Source of the DNA: RBG-16-64-43 sp964353865
GTDB lineage: Bacteria > Chloroflexota > Anaerolineae > Anaerolineales > RBG-16-64-43
Assembly: GCA_964353865.1 (NCBI GenBank)
Contig: CAYGXJ010000120.1
Location: 24,038-88,037, forward strand
Length of the DNA: 64,000 bases
Reading direction: 5' to 3'
Positions 63,220-64,000 of the stretch are shown piece by piece. Numbering within the stretch: the stretch's first letter is position 1; every line of letters begins with the position of its first letter. Made by a program: the position numbers and the translations under genes. The notes beneath the pieces were generated by a model. That model was not told the DNA's origin, made no database searches, and was given only the letters and a program-made list of their open reading frames with translations.

Positions 63220-64000
<781 letters not shown>

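Overview
The window reads as a chromosomal segment of a GC-rich bacterium, roughly two-thirds GC by eye, most likely a Chloroflexota member of the Anaerolineae type. The pointers are indirect: a eukaryote-like (type 2) isoleucyl-tRNA synthetase, a DUF3160 lipoprotein, Thr/Pro-rich linkers in exported proteins, a GH57 branching enzyme with GlgA/GlgC, a one-chain pyruvate:ferredoxin oxidoreductase, and a MutL-type ASKHA protein without glutamate mutase beside it. No rRNA, tRNA, CRISPR array, prophage or transposase was seen. Pyruvate:ferredoxin oxidoreductase suggests an anaerobic or facultative lifestyle.

Layout. 1-4.8 kb (minus): T-box riboswitch, alaX, ileS and the start of lspA. 5.0-13.2 kb (minus): an LPKTG-anchored protein, then a tightly overlapping seven-gene membrane operon holding a MutL/GlmL-like ASKHA protein, a zinc-ribbon protein with eight Trp-Leu motifs, a lipoyl-like/KOW protein and several membrane proteins. 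13.3-19.3 kb: a GNAT acetyltransferase diverges from pyruvate:ferredoxin oxidoreductase and a dihydroorotate-dehydrogenase-like partner. 19.7-22.3 kb: a DUF389-like membrane protein with an SH3 tail and a HAD protein diverge from a small membrane protein and a YtxH protein. 22.5-27.2 kb (plus): glycosyltransferase, phosphohexomutase, TatD and polyprenyl diphosphate synthase. 27.3-31.0 kb (plus): a partner-switching module (STAS antagonist, RsbW-like kinase, GAF/SpoIIE phosphatase) whose phosphatase gene has four in-frame stops and a frameshift. 31.1-37.1 kb (minus): the glycogen operon GH57 branching enzyme-glgA-glgC-malQ. 37.4-43.7 kb (minus): methyltransferase, CapA-like lipoprotein, DUF3160 lipoprotein, FG-GAP protein and a zinc-ribbon membrane protein. 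44.0-48.5 kb: an LLM-class oxidoreductase facing a GH57-GH13 pair. 48.7-58.6 kb: lipoate ligase, XRE-cupin regulator, YwiC-like protein, OsmC protein, a PD-(D/E)XK-like protein, a HExxH protein, a degenerate methyltransferase-like zinc protein, PlsY and an A-type Fe-S carrier. 58.7-64 kb: peptide-binding protein, SecG, lipid kinase, Ser/Thr kinase and the N-terminal part of FtsH.

The genes mostly form short operons joined by ATGA or GTGA overlaps, and several start choices below rest on those overlaps. Several promoters can be read directly, and three of them place the transcription start at or next to the start codon. The strongest candidate for an undescribed system is the 5.8-13.2 kb operon. 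The broken phosphatase gene and the degenerate methyltransferase-like protein are the next most interesting observations.
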